Of a DNA stretch of 64,000 bases, positions 1 through 10,921 are shown piece by piece. The notes under the pieces are model-generated. The model saw only the letters and a list, made by a program, of their open reading frames with translations. It had not been told where the DNA came from and ran no database searches. Position 1 is the stretch's first letter; each line of letters opens with the position of its first letter. The stretch comes from Scedosporium boydii (taxonomy: Eukaryota; Ascomycota; Sordariomycetes; Microascales; Microascaceae), in NCBI GenBank assembly GCA_002221725.1, contig NJFT01000008.1:186001-250000 (forward strand). The letters are read 5' to 3'. Both the position numbers and the translations under genes were made by a program.

Positions 1-1689
1 CAAGACGTCGGTGGTACCCTCCCAGATAGCCAACACGCAGCAGTCGCGGTACAGCTTCGCGATGTTAAGGTACTCCTGCTCCTCGTTGTTGAGGTAGCCC
101 ACGCCGCCCAGGGATTCCATGCAGGCGTAGAGCTGGATGATGGAGTTCTTGGCGACATAGGCCTTGGCGATCTGGGAGATCACGCGGAGGAACGGCGCGA
201 CGTGCGTAGGTTCGGGCGTGATCTTCGCGAGCGCGGCGTGGAGAGGGACCTTAGGCTGGGACTGCTCCTCGAGACCGAGGGTATACGCTGCCAGCATGGA
301 GAGGTGCATAAGGCCGTGGTATTCGGCAGTGATGTTGGCGAGGGTGCGCATATGCAGCGGGCTCTCGGCGAGGACCATTCGCTTGCCACGGCCTGCGCCC
401 ACAGAGCGGACTTTGGCGAAGCCCTTGGCGAGACTGACTCCTCGCCCGAGGAAGCCGACACCGCTAACGGCGGAGTAGATTCGCGTAATGTTGAGAATGG
501 TGCTGATCTGGTGAATGCCCTTGCCCTCATCGCCAAGAAGCCATCCTCGCATGTCGCTCAGCTCGAGCTCCGCAGTCGGCAACGACTGTGTGCCGAACTT
601 GTTCTTGAGGCGCGAGATGCGGATGCCGTTGAGCTCGGTGCCCTCGTCGCCCAGACTCTGACCCACGATGCTCTTCGCCGAAGGGCTGAACCTCCGCATC
701 GGAGCGTAGAACGCACTCAGGCCCTTGGGCGTTTGGGCGAGGAGGACAGTCATATTGGAGTCAGTAGCGCTGGAGAACCATTTGAAGCCCGAAAGGGACC
801 AGGGCCCCAGAGGCACGCGCTCCTTGACGTTGGCGAATCCCGTTCGCGATGGGTCGAGAGTCGCTACTGTCTCCGTGAGGGAGACATCGCTGCCGCCGGT
901 TCGCTCGGTCATCCATTGGCCGCTGGTCCATCCGGTCTTAGGGTCGCGGGAGAGGAGGTGGTCGACGGCGTTTTGGAAAATTCGTCGGCGTTCGCCGTCG
1001 AGCTTGGGGTTCGAGAGGTGGATTAGGAGGAGGCGGAGGGCACCGTCGTGCATGGCCGAAGGGCAGGTTACTAGGCTGGCGGAGGGAGTCCAGAGGTGGA
1101 GTCTGCGTAGTAGAATTTTGTGAGCTCACCTCCTTGGAGACAATTGCATTTATTCTACCGTGTGCTACATACCTGAGGAACTGTACCACTCGAGAGTAAG
1201 GGCCATTCTCCTTATCGTAGCCCACCGCAACGATTCTATAACGAGTGATCAGTGGGTGTGAAGATGGGTGGGACAGAACGAGCTTACCCCTTCTCAATGC
1301 CAAACTCCTGCAGCTTCCTCCATCCCTCGCCAACAATGAGGTCGCCCTTCCACTTGCCAAAGGCGTCTCGGCCGCCACCCCTCAGATACGGCTTATTCGT
1401 CTCGGAATCGGTAACCCAGTTGAAGATTTGGTCGGAGATGACCTCTTCTCCGAAGTTTTCTATTTCAGGACCATTTCTCGCCGCTACTTGCTTTGGGAGG
1501 AATACTATGGAAAAGATTAAGTACGAGTTAATAGACGGTTCGGTCGGCGTGTGTGCGAGGATTGGCGCGAAGCAACGGTGAGCGGAACCTACGCTTGAAT
1601 GCTCGCTGAAAGGCAACGTCGTCGTGAAACTGATTCAGTAGCACTGGGGCCTCTTGGAAGAAACCTTGATCACTCGACGCCGTATTCAT
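1..1689 (-). CDS. AidB-like acyl-CoA dehydrogenase, C-terminus beyond window
   Basis: FAD-dependent flavoprotein of the acyl-CoA dehydrogenase superfamily, AidB/ACAD11-like branch. My model has four exons on the minus strand: 1689-1593, 1504-1288, 1235-1173 and 1102 to the window edge, giving 493 residues in one frame. Visible family features are an N-terminal helical part rich in aromatic and acidic residues, a segment reading LHLWTPSASLVTCPSAM, the flavin-contact motif MTERTGGSDVS, the strand GFKWFSSATDSNMTVLLAQ, and the C-terminal LGGVGYLNNEEQ and WEGTTDVL motifs, which resemble the AidB WEGS motif. The start is the first ATG before a typical N-terminus (MNTASSDQGFFQEAP). The substrate is unknown. 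In fungi these proteins are annotated as acyl-CoA dehydrogenases of fatty-acid or branched-chain metabolism, while bacterial AidB belongs to the alkylation response. Roughly the last 60-100 residues lie outside the window. Confidence 0.9.
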
Positions 1690-2651
1690 GATGCAAAAGG
1701 ACCACTTCAAACTCAACAGAAAAACGCACACTTGATAAATATACAGATATAAAATACAGATATGTAGAACTATGAATACAGTCGCGGTTCTCGATGGAAG
1801 AATCTGGGGTGATGGTTTCATTAATTGCTTGCTTTTGTGGGGGGAAATGGAGACGCCCTTGGAAAGATGCCTCGGGACGGAATTAAGCTGGTGTGGGGTA
1901 GCATTAGAAACGTTGTGGAAATCGCAGCCATGGCGCCATGTGACGATTACGATCCAAATGAGAGAGAGTGTCCAATTTAGGAAAGTCCTGACCGTAGTTC
2001 GGGGTCCTGCCGGTTTAGAATTCCGGACCTACGCCGGGGGATGATTGAATGCCATCCGGGTTCTTTTCAGCTTTTCTGTGCGATGATGCCGAGATTCCTT
2101 CCGCGACTGCAGCCGGCTTTAGTTGCAGGAGCGGAAGGTCGAGGCGCCGGTTCTTAGAATGAGGTAACTGCAAAGGTATTATCGATTCGAACATGAGGGA
2201 ACAGGGAGGAGGCTTGAACAAATGTCTGCGATAGACGAAAGACGAAACCGAGGAAGAAAAACATGTGGCCATAAACAAATTATCTAAACATCCAGATGCA
2301 TGTGGTATCTTCTGAATATCAAGTGCACTGAGTACAGATTATTATTAGGTGATGAAATGGCCTGATTGCCCTCCAAACATCTTGCTACACTTCACCGGGT
2401 CATCAACCCTCATGGGCCGGCCAACCCGTGCAACGTACAATTATAAGCAAATGACGGAGAGATATGCTACTCTTGTGACTTATTCGTAGAATTCATAAAC
2501 TACTCCCTCATCCTCATACCGAATAAAAGAAAATAATAATAATAATAATAATAATCGCCGCGGGTCATCTTTCGTCATCGTTGATGAGCCACAGCAGAGC
2601 CACAGCGATGGTCAAGGTGGTCCGCTCCGCTTTTCCTCGATGGCATCTCCA
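1690..2651. other. Intergenic: dehydrogenase promoter and MARVEL gene 3' side
   Basis: No convincing gene. It should hold the promoter and 5'UTR of the minus-strand dehydrogenase at its left end and the 3'UTR of the minus-strand MARVEL gene at its right end. A trinucleotide (AAT)n microsatellite lies at about 2532-2555. Small open frames here lack introns, domains or family resemblance. Confidence 0.6.
2532..2555. repeat. (AAT)n microsatellite
   Basis: About eight tandem ATA/AAT units lie just downstream of the MARVEL gene stop codon, probably in or near its 3'UTR. Simple repeat, no function implied. Confidence 0.9.
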
Positions 2652-3219
2652 CTAGACTCGGTAGTTGCGGCGGTACCAACCACGGCGTGGAGGGGCGGCG
2701 GCGGCGCGGCGCTCGTGACGGTGGATCCAGAAAATGCCAATAAGGGCAGAGACGAGGAAGCAGATGGCAGCTAGGAACGAGAAGGCCATGTCGGCCTTGA
2801 ACTTGCCGCATTGATCTCCCCCGACCGAAACGTTGTTCCAGTTGAAGACGGCACCGCAGCTGTCGCCAATAAGCTATCGAGTGGCGTTAGTTACTGAGAA
2901 CGAGAACCCAGGAAAAAGGGTCGTCCGTGTTTTCGAATGCTGGATCACTTACGTTGACGAGGAGACCGAAGGCGACGAACCAGCCGATGGACAGGAAGAA
3001 GTCCCATGGCCAGTGGGTGAAGCTGCTTGAGCAAGGAATCAAGAGAATGAGGGAGGTGAGGATTGCGAGGGCGGCGATGACTTCGGTGTAGATGAAGCGA
3101 CCGAGACCGTGAGTATTGCTGTTGGACTTGTGGAGGATCCAGGCGGTGATACCAGCAACGATGCTAGAGAAACCGAGCTCGGCGGCCCGTAGGATGATGT
3201 TAAAGATGCGAGCAAACAT
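2652..3219 (-). CDS. MARVEL-domain four-helix membrane protein
   Basis: Two exons (3219-2953 and 2873-2652) joined by an 79-nt GTAAGT...TAG intron give a 162-residue protein. Four hydrophobic segments are visible at about residues 11-31, 43-63, 70-88 and 119-141. The N-terminus (MFARIFNIILRAAELGF) and the charged, Arg-rich C-terminal tail after the last helix are typical of fungal MARVEL proteins. The loop before helix 4 has two cysteines (GDSCGAVF and GDQCGKF), a common arrangement for a lumenal or extracellular disulfide. MARVEL proteins act in membrane apposition, eisosome-like domains or vesicle traffic; the specific role here is unknown. It is not obviously NCE102. The start is the only ATG before the first helix. 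Confidence 0.85.
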
Positions 3220-5913
3220 TTTCGTGGATGGGTTTTTGGCAGTGTCCTCTCCGATGCCTAGTTTCTCCTTCAGTAGTAACAGTAGGCTACAATAGAGCTA
3301 GCTTTGGTCTTGATCTCCTTGGGAATCGCAAATAATACGAGTTATGCACAGAAGCTCACACGGGTGCTGCAGGGTCAAGGTGAGGAAGATGGCACTATTT
3401 ATCGAAAATGGATGGGCAAAAAAGTTGAACACACCGCGCAAACCCGAAACCAGATCTCTTGACTTGGCAAGACGGTTGGAAATCAAGGAACGGGAACGTC
3501 ACGATCTGGATTGCTGCTGGATCTGTCAGTGTGTGGGCATCGCCAGATCGGGTACACTGCCCTCCTCTTCGCCTGCACCTGTATCCATCCACAGACTCCA
3601 CATATTGAGGAGGAACTGGGAACCGTCGTAATGGCCAAACACGTAATGCTTCCATCGACCAATATGAGCTGGCCGCAGACGCAGAAAATCTGGAGAGCGA
3701 GGCAGCCCATTCTTCAATGGTCCCACGACCGTTGAAGGTGGGCCGGTGGGTATGGGCGGTGCTGCAGAACCATCTGCCGGCTCTGTTCTTGACGCGTCCG
3801 CAAAAGAATCATGATGTGTGACTGGGCGTTGTGATTGGAACAGCCTCGAGGTCACGGCTTGCCACACCGGGCGTCGAGGGTCGCGGGTTTGTCTGTGATG
3901 TCATGAGACCCAGTGTTAGGGCGAAGAATTGCAGGGATGTCTATATTAAGAAAGCCCAGTGAAACCACTTCGTGTGAAGTCGTGGCAGAGCCCAATAATT
4001 GAACCCAACTATACTCAAGCACTTTTCGTAGCCTGCCTCCATTACGGATACGCTTGGGTACTTGTATGGCTTTGGGTTGGCAAGCCCATACAGACCTCTC
4101 ACTGGAGTGCTTGAGTTCTCCCTCTTGCTTGCGGCCCAGGAAATCTCCCATGATCTGGCCCAGCTGGTCGGATAATCGTTGCATTACCAGCTGTGAAAAG
4201 CGCCTCTCTCTTGAGCCACAGCCCACAGACCCTTGGAGGCGGGGAACAGGAGAGGCGCACTTCACCCTAATGATGCTCTCGAATCAACAAGACTATTCCT
4301 AGCAAACAGATCCTCAACAACAAATGACTCTTCGCGGCCATCGTTGACTCTGGAAAACAGATTCCCTTGACCATGCCTTTTTCGTCACACGATACCCCGG
4401 TGCAGGGGTGTTTCTGCCATCTTGACATCGATGTTTCACCCAACTTCCAACTTCCTTCCAGGACTTGAGAAATGACGTAGTGTATGTGGGCCAGCAATCT
4501 ACAATTAATTAGTAATCAGCGAGAGCGCTCAAAGAACAGAGACTTCGGAAATACACATGGGCGATGAGGAATGGATCGTGGGTTTAGATGTGTCTCCTTC
4601 TCATTTTTATTTTATTTTATTTTATTTTATTATTCGAATTTTCGATTACAATAATTTCATTCTTCTTTCGTTTTTCCTTCCTTTTCTTCTTTTTCCCAGA
4701 GGGCGGAGGGGACATTTTACCCAGTAAATGGACAAAGAGACACATTCAATTTGGTGACTGAGACATACATGCGAATCATAACGCCGCCTTGTCGGGAGAG
4801 GGTGCTCTTTAATCCAGTCTATCATGGTCAGTCTTGGGGGAAAACTGATAAAACCAACCGCGCAGAACCATGATGATTGGAAGAAATGAGCACATGAGTA
4901 ATGCCATCGGAAATTGGGTGCTAATAAAGCTAAGACAAGAGATGGCTTCCCAAGCCCGGGGAGCGATGGAGAAGCCAGATGTTAATCACCGCCGATGGAC
5001 ATTGCCTCTACCATCCGTCGCAGTTCAGGTAGAGTCGGTCGTTCCTCCGGTACCTCGCGCATGCAAACATCGGTGTCGCAGAAGCTGGGTGAAATAGGTG
5101 ATGGATATTACGCTCAGCCATCCCCTCGTTGAGGCTTCTTTGAGTCCCTGGACTAAGACCAGTTTCCGGGTCATTGGTGTGTGCCGGGCCGAGCCCGGAG
5201 CAGTCGAGGCACAACATCGTTACCTCTGGATCTGTCCCTTGGCGAACGCAATCTCAGTGTCTATCATCGTGCCCTGAGCAAGGCACGGCATGACCCGAGT
5301 CTATCCGCTTACTCGCTCCTCGCTCAATGATGATGGCAGTTTGACGTTTTGTGCACCAGGAAAAGGGCCCAGCCCCATTGTTCCATCGTCATCGCCACTT
5401 CTTCGGGTTAAGATCTACTTGTAAACCTGTTGGGGGTTGCTATAGCTGGACTTTCGTAATGCTTTAGCTTGCGCCTCACCTCCACACACTATGACGCGAG
5501 AAAGAGGAGAAGCACCTCAACCTTCGATCTTACCAAACTTTGATCCGGCAAGTTTTGTGCAACTGCAAACTTGTTCATATTCTCCACCGGATTTCATGAC
5601 AGAAGGAACAAGATCAGCGCCTCTACGTGTCTCTTATCTCATTTATATATACAGCAACAAAAAATCATGACGGCACCGCGTCGTCATTCAGCTTGCGGGG
5701 GAAAGGCTTCTTTTGCGAAAGCCGAAAACATGTTATGATGAAGGGGCATCCGTTGACTCGACATTCTTTATATAAAGAGACTCTGTTCTCTCATCTAGAC
5801 CGACCCTTTTTCTTGCATTAGCAACGAGATCAAACTCTAAACCCAAAGCATCGAGTCTCATCACACCCAGCCTACAGTTTTATATACCCCAATACTTTTA
5901 ATAGTTATTCAAT
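3220..5913. other. 2.7 kb divergent intergenic region
   Basis: It lies between two divergently transcribed genes, so it holds both promoters. It contains a TTTTA pentanucleotide repeat at about 4604-4634. Near the right end, TATA-like sequences occur at about 5767 (tttatataaag) and 5878 (tatatacccc), and an AGGGG stress-element-like pentamer at about 5741, all upstream of the Gly/Ser-rich gene. Minus-strand open frames at 3526-3867 and 3852-4265 show no recognisable domain and I do not call them genes. Confidence 0.5.
4604..4634. repeat. (TTTTA)n microsatellite
   Basis: About six tandem TTTTA units in the divergent intergenic region. Simple-sequence repeat. Confidence 0.9.
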
Positions 5914-6539
5914 ATGTCTTCTTTCGTCAACAAGATCAAGGAGACCGTCGGCGGCCACGAGTCCGGGTAAGCTTTTTCGCTTTAACTAACACGGAACAAA
6001 CCTTCCACTGCATTCGCTATAGAAGCTAACTGAGAGGCCATAGTACTCAAAAGGGTCAAAAGAGCCAAGGCCGTGAAGGTCAATATGAAGGGGGCGCCGG
6101 TAGCCAAAATGTCGGCCAAGGAGGTAGCGAGTTCGGCCGAACCGGCGGCAGTGGAGTTGGTGGCACCCGGCCCTCCGAGTATGGAACCGGCCGTACCACC
6201 GGCAGCTCGGGCGGCGGATACGGCAGCAGCGAGACCTCGCGCCGCACTACCGGCCGCGAACAGGGTTTTGAGCAGTCTCGTTCGGGCGCCTACGAGTCGG
6301 GTGGTACCTACGGAACGGGTGAATCCGGTGCCTACAGGTCGGGCGAATCCGGCGGTATGGGCGGTACCTATGGTTCTCAAACCGCTACGGGCCACCAGAG
6401 GAGGGAACAGCGTGGCGAGCAGGACCCCGAACGTGAACGCGAAATGCGTGGTGGCTACAGCGGCATTGGTGGCCAAGCCGGTTCCGGAGAGTACGGGACC
6501 CAGGGTTCCGGCCGTGAGCGCGGTGAGCGCGGGTGGTAA
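5914..6539 (+). CDS. Gly/Ser-rich hydrophilic small protein, stress-type
   Basis: Two exons (5914-5966 and 6044-6539) separated by a 77-nt GTAAGC...TAG intron give 182 residues. The N-terminus is a short amphipathic stretch (MSSFVNKIKETVGGHESG). The rest is low-complexity Gly/Ser/Thr/Tyr/Arg sequence with loose repeats such as YESGGTYGTGESGAY, ending in an Arg/Glu/Gly-rich tail. There is no signal peptide, membrane segment or catalytic motif, so it is probably intrinsically disordered. Small fungal proteins with the same kind of N-terminus followed by Gly-rich sequence are known, often as conserved proteins of unknown function, and many are stress- or development-induced. The TATA-like and AGGGG elements upstream fit inducible expression, but that is inference. 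Confidence 0.75.
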
Positions 6540-6920
6540 TCACGGTTACTACTGTGAAAACAATAGTCGGTGGTCACTGCATATAGCCACTACATGTGAT
6601 TGATGTCTTCAGTGCTGGGATGTGATGGATGAGCCTAGTCGATAGTTATATGCCAACCTCTCACACAGATTGGAACTCGAAAAAAAAAACAAAAACAAAA
6701 CGGCTTGAATCTACATGGAGGCTCAAGTTGATTCACGTTCAAACCTTATCCTCACCGAGAAGTAGTTTCCGATGTATCAGCAACTGTCCTCACATGCAAC
6801 GGGCAAGCGCATGTATAAGAAGTAAACAGGCCCTCACCTCAGGGCCTCGTTTCTTGAGCGTCACCCGCACCGTTTCCAATTTCTAGCTTCCTCGCCAGAA
6901 TATTCTCTCAACGACCTACG
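6540..6920. other. Short intergenic region
   Basis: 3' flank of the Gly/Ser-rich gene and promoter of the secreted cysteine-rich gene. An A-rich run lies at about 6680-6701. I see no further gene. Confidence 0.6.
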
Positions 6921-7444
6921 ATGAAGTTTCCAATCCTCCTTACCCTAGCCGTCTTTGGCCCTCTCGCCATGGCTCTCTCCAGCACCAGCGGGGGGCCTGA
7001 CCAGGTATATACACCATCTATCGACCCTCTGTGAACGGAAAATGAATGAAGAGCAAAAGAACACATTGCTAATGCTTTCTTCTGTCCAAGACCAAATGCC
7101 ATGATAGGTGTAAACCATGTATTGCCCAGTGCTTTGATAGTCAGTCTCCTTTACCCTAACCAACCGCCGCTCAGGCATTATTCCTCAAGAGCTAATATCT
7201 GTGTTGTATCTGTGTAGCACGAGAGGCTCTTCGAGGGTCACTTCAGGGGTCTCCCCAAGGAGAGACTCCCGGCATTTCCCACTGCATTTCGGGTTGCAGA
7301 AAATTGTGCAACGACTGCGGAGTGGATTTGGACAAGGCTCTCGCTGAGCATGAGCGGCATCAGAAGAAACGGCCGCGTCCGTCGAAAGATTCTCCTAAGA
7401 AGGACAGGAAGAAGTTTAGGACGCAGAATTATAAGAGGGATTAA
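6921..7444 (+). CDS. Small secreted cysteine-rich protein, family unknown
   Basis: Three exons (6921-7004, 7091-7139, 7218-7444) with two short introns (86 and 78 nt), both with CTAAT branch sites, join into a 119-residue protein. Residues 1-18 form a clear signal peptide (MKFPILLTLAVFGPLAMA). The mature part has eight cysteines in two clusters: C-x3-C-x2-C-x3-C at residues 31-42 and C-x3-C-x3-C-x2-C at 67-78, separated by a Gly/Ser/Pro linker. The last 30 or so residues are very basic (Lys/Arg-rich, including KKRPRP and DRKKF). Size, secretion signal and an even number of cysteines fit a secreted effector-like or antimicrobial-like protein, but I recognise no family and assign no function. 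The fact that all three exons stay in frame and complete the cysteine pattern supports the model. Confidence 0.7.
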
Positions 7445-8309
7445 GTGTGATCGATGGCGCGTCAGAGGATCTTGTTGGAAATCTGCTCGATTTTCTGTTT
7501 CCACACTTTCGATGGGATAATAGTGGCGCATCGAATATACCATAGATTTGAACAGTTATTTCTTTAGTCCAAAGAGATTGCCTAGTACCAGAATCATAAA
7601 TTAAGAAAACCTATGATCTTCGGTAATGGGCTGCCGGGTCAAATGCATCACTACTACGAAGTATTTAATGAACAGCTTGCTGGGTTGTGATAGAGCAAGG
7701 ACATCATCCAAGCTCAACCATCAACATGGCCAGGTGACTTGTGATCAGATTGTCGTCGCTATGTAGAAGTTAACGGTATCCTCCATGAGAGCATTCTGGA
7801 GCGAGATTTTAATTAATTATTTAATTCAGTATTTTCCCCTCCATTTTGATGAAAATGCTGATATCTGAAGATTTAAAATGGAAATATCGCTGGGAAGGTG
7901 AAGCTGGTGAAGCTGGTGAGACAATTAACATATGGACAGGATGTGGGGTAATCAAGCTTAGTGGGTAGAAAGATGAGAAAGCGCAACACAGCACGGGCGT
8001 TTTAATCGTTTAATCCCCGCAGCCTTGAGCTTCGATCATTCCTATCAAATTCATTGCTGTCTAGCAAACGGGCCGCAGCACTGCATTTTCGCTGCCTTGA
8101 GCCTATCTTTGCATTGCATGAAAGAGCCCCAAAAATGCTGCTGCCTTCCTAGAGCCTGGCCGCAACAAGTTCCCAGCTTACTCAAGTCCTCGTGGATCTT
8201 GTCTAGTACATCAATCCCCGACTCTTCTATTCTCTCCACCCCGCGCCTCCGCCATGCTTCGAAGCTCCGTACCAAACCGTGAGCTCATCCCCCAACATCC
8301 TTCCATCAA
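7445..8309. other. Intergenic region upstream of ATG5
   Basis: No supported gene. It contains one exact TACGAAGTA word (7655-7663), an AT-rich palindromic patch near 7810 (aattaattatttaatt) and a tandem nonamer (AAGCTGGTG, about 2.5 copies) at about 7899-7920. The right end is the ATG5 promoter. Confidence 0.5.
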
Positions 8310-9285
8310 ATGAGCGCCGCACCCTCGATCCCGCAAGCCCTCTGGGCACAGCGCATACCGCTCATCATAACGCACTCGTCGGCGCCGACCACGCAGTTCA
8401 TCACCTCCATCCCGAGGTTCAGCTACCTTGCGCTCCTCCTGCCCCGCCTCGGCGTCTACTTTCGCCTGCCGTGCTCGAGCTTCCATCACGAAGAGGTTTT
8501 GCTACGGAACCTGGCCGTTGGATTGCTAGTGGATCTCTACCAGCCTACGCTTCCGTGGAAGCTGACTGTTAGCGACGGCTTGGGCTGGGACATTGCTGAT
8601 ACATTCCTTAATAGTGTTAAAGAGGTAGGCTCCACTAGCTTCTTCCTTGCGATGGCTACGTTGTCTTGACTCTATCGTAGTTCCTTGGCCAGCCTTTTTT
8701 GCCTTCATTCCTTCTCCTTTGCATTGCCGATATAGTTACTGACCTCAATATTCGTTGGTTACGAACTAGGCCGACTTCGTACGGAACGGTAATGCCAACC
8801 AGATTATGAAGATGTCGCGAACCGACACAACAGCCCTGTGGAATGCAGTGCAGGACAACGACTTCGCTACCTTTTCACGCATCAATAACCGTCTCTTGAA
8901 CCCGCCGACGCCCTTAAAACACGTTCCCATACGCGTCTACATACCATCTTCCCCGCCGGGGGAAGGCTCTGCATCGAGTATGAGTGCAGCATCTCCTGCG
9001 TCTTTCAAGATCGTGCAGACACTAGTGCCTACCACGACGCCGACCAATGCTGGTAGAATGTCGATGAGTATATTGCATAGCGCGCGACAGCCTCACGCAC
9101 CCCAGACATTAGGGATGGTCCTCAAGGATATGATGCCTGAGCTCTTCCCTAGTAGCCGCGATCCGGTCCTCGCGAACGTAATTCTTAACGGTATCTCAGT
9201 GCCATTTGATGCGCCGTTGGTTGAGCTGATGAAGGAAGCTGCCTACCCTGATGGGTGGCTTTGTCTTGTCGTTGTGCTTTTATGA
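8310..9285 (+). CDS. ATG5: Autophagy protein ATG5
   Basis: ATG5 is conjugated to ATG12 and, with ATG16, forms the E3-like complex that lipidates ATG8 on forming autophagosomes. Two exons (8310-8624 and 8770-9285) around a 145-nt intron give 276 residues. Family landmarks are the N-terminal SIPQALWAQRIPLIITH, the ITSIPRFSYLALLLPRL block, SSFHHEEVLLRNLAVG, LLVDLYQPTLPWKLTV, the central ALWNAVQDNDFATF helix, and the C-terminal ELFPSSRDPVLANVILNG and AAYPDGWLCLVVVLL ubiquitin-fold ends. The position where fungal ATG5 normally carries the ATG12-accepting lysine (RNGxAKxIM) reads RNGNANQIM here, that is Asn115; the nearest lysine is Lys119. The start is the first in-frame ATG and matches known fungal starts. 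Confidence 0.96.
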
Positions 9286-10921
9286 CATGCCTAGAAACGG
9301 AGGACAGACTTCTTTCTTTTCTTTTTCTCTTCCACTGCCATGGGGCTGGATAACTGGGCAGTGTCTTTCATATTTGACGACATGCATGTTGGAAGGAGGG
9401 CGTTTTGCCGCCGTATTTGCCTGTGGCGCTTACGAGGTGCACAATTCTCCAGACCTCTGAAATCAGGGCTGGACCAGAGCCAGGAGCTGACCATTAAAAG
9501 TCCCCAATCACTTTTTTCTTTTTCTTTTTTTTTTTTTCTCTTTTCCATAATACCCCTGCTGCGGGCTGAGTTTCATAAAGGTTCCCTGCATTTTCTGTAT
9601 ATTACTACCCCTGACCCCGTCAGATGCCTATCGTAGATCCCAAACCAACCCAGTAAACGAACAAACCGTCCGGCCCCGAGAGCTCATGCCTTCACCGAGA
9701 ATGCATGAAATAGATCTTCGAGGACGACGGGATGTGCAGCTTAAAGATCAACTTGTCGGGACCGGGCTGGCGGCCGCTGGACCACACATGATCGCTCAAC
9801 CGAGCCCTCCTCTATAAAAACGGGACAAGAAATCGATGAATCGATTGGTCCGGCTCCGGTAAGAGAACTCTTAACGCAAGGACCTCACCCACCCAGAGCT
9901 GATGGTTTTGCCCTCCACCCCTCGTTCCTGCCCTTTCAGCTGAGGTGAAGGGGCACTTCCAAGCTTGAGGTGTTACAGTTCGAATCCTTCACCCGTCACG
10001 ACAGTTTCATTGGAGCTGCTTCCCATTGGCCCCCGAGCATTTGCCCGCAGACCGTGACCTTGGTGGCTCAACCGCATCTTGGATGTCCGCCAACATGAAA
10101 TGATGGAATCCTCAATTTGAATTATTCTCCCATCCAGCGATTCCCGCCGAGTCTTGGGGGCCGTCTTGTTAGTTGCTAAGCCCTACAGGGCGCAGATCCT
10201 AACGAACAATACGAAATTGGAAGATTTCCCAGCCTGGCCTCCTAAGTGGTCGAACACATGCGGGCTGCCACATGAGGCGAAGGGCAGTGCCCGGAATACC
10301 GACCAGCAGTCAATCTTCCCCGAAATAGTTGTTACGACATTGTGCATCTAGGGTTGTTTCAATCTTACGCGCGTAAGGCATATTCTTCGCGGCTCATCCT
10401 GCTTCATGTCAAGCTTTTGGACCCCTACATTTGCGGACTGGCCCCGCCCCCGATCCTTACGCTTTGGTTTGTTGGCGTTTAGGATTCGATGAATCAACCC
10501 CATGAAGTATGTCCTTCGCATTTCGTCGGGTCTCCTCAAAGGAGAAAAGCGCTACCAAAGGGGTGGATCTTCGGTGTCTTCCTAGGGGATGTCTAGATCA
10601 TCCCTGAACTTCGGGAGCCTCCTTCTCCCTTTCATACCAAGCTCATTAGCAGTATCTGCCATCCGTACTCCCCCGGAGTATTTCTACGTCGCTGTGCTCC
10701 GGTACACCAATGGAAAACGCAGTGCCGTGTGCTCCGGGCCTGGCGGTGGTCGCCTTGTCCTCACCCCTCCTCCCCCTTCTTCAACCAAGCAGGCTTGACA
10801 ATCATACTACATAACCGGTATTCTTGTGCTGACTTCCCGGTTTGCTTCCTCTCACTTTAACTTTTCTTTCCTTCCTCCCATTCCAACTGCGCCATAGTCT
10901 CACAGTTATATAACCTTCGAG
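9286..10921. other. 1.6 kb intergenic region
   Basis: 3' flank of ATG5 and upstream region of the WSC gene. It contains a T-rich tract at about 9516-9542, a TATAAAAA-like box near 9813, and a 16-nt inverted repeat at 9831-9846 (AATCGAT-GA-ATCGATT). No open frame with family resemblance was found. Confidence 0.5.
9831..9846. repeat. 16-nt inverted repeat
   Basis: Arms AATCGAT and ATCGATT are perfect inverse complements around a GA spacer. It lies about 15 nt after a TATAAAAA-like box. Possibly an operator-like site, but no transcript start is visible next to it. Confidence 0.5.

Noticed and set aside
202..1026. 274-codon open frame on the plus strand
   Set aside because: It lies exactly antisense to the conserved dehydrogenase exon, whose protein sequence has family motifs; the open frame reflects GC-rich third positions.
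3526..4265. Two overlapping minus-strand open frames (113 and 137 codons)
   Set aside because: No domain, signal peptide or plausible splice joining; left unannotated, although a lineage-specific gene cannot be excluded.
9960..10000. tRNA-like B-box (gttcgaatcc)
   Set aside because: The bases on either side cannot form the T-stem, and there is no matching A-box or acceptor stem.
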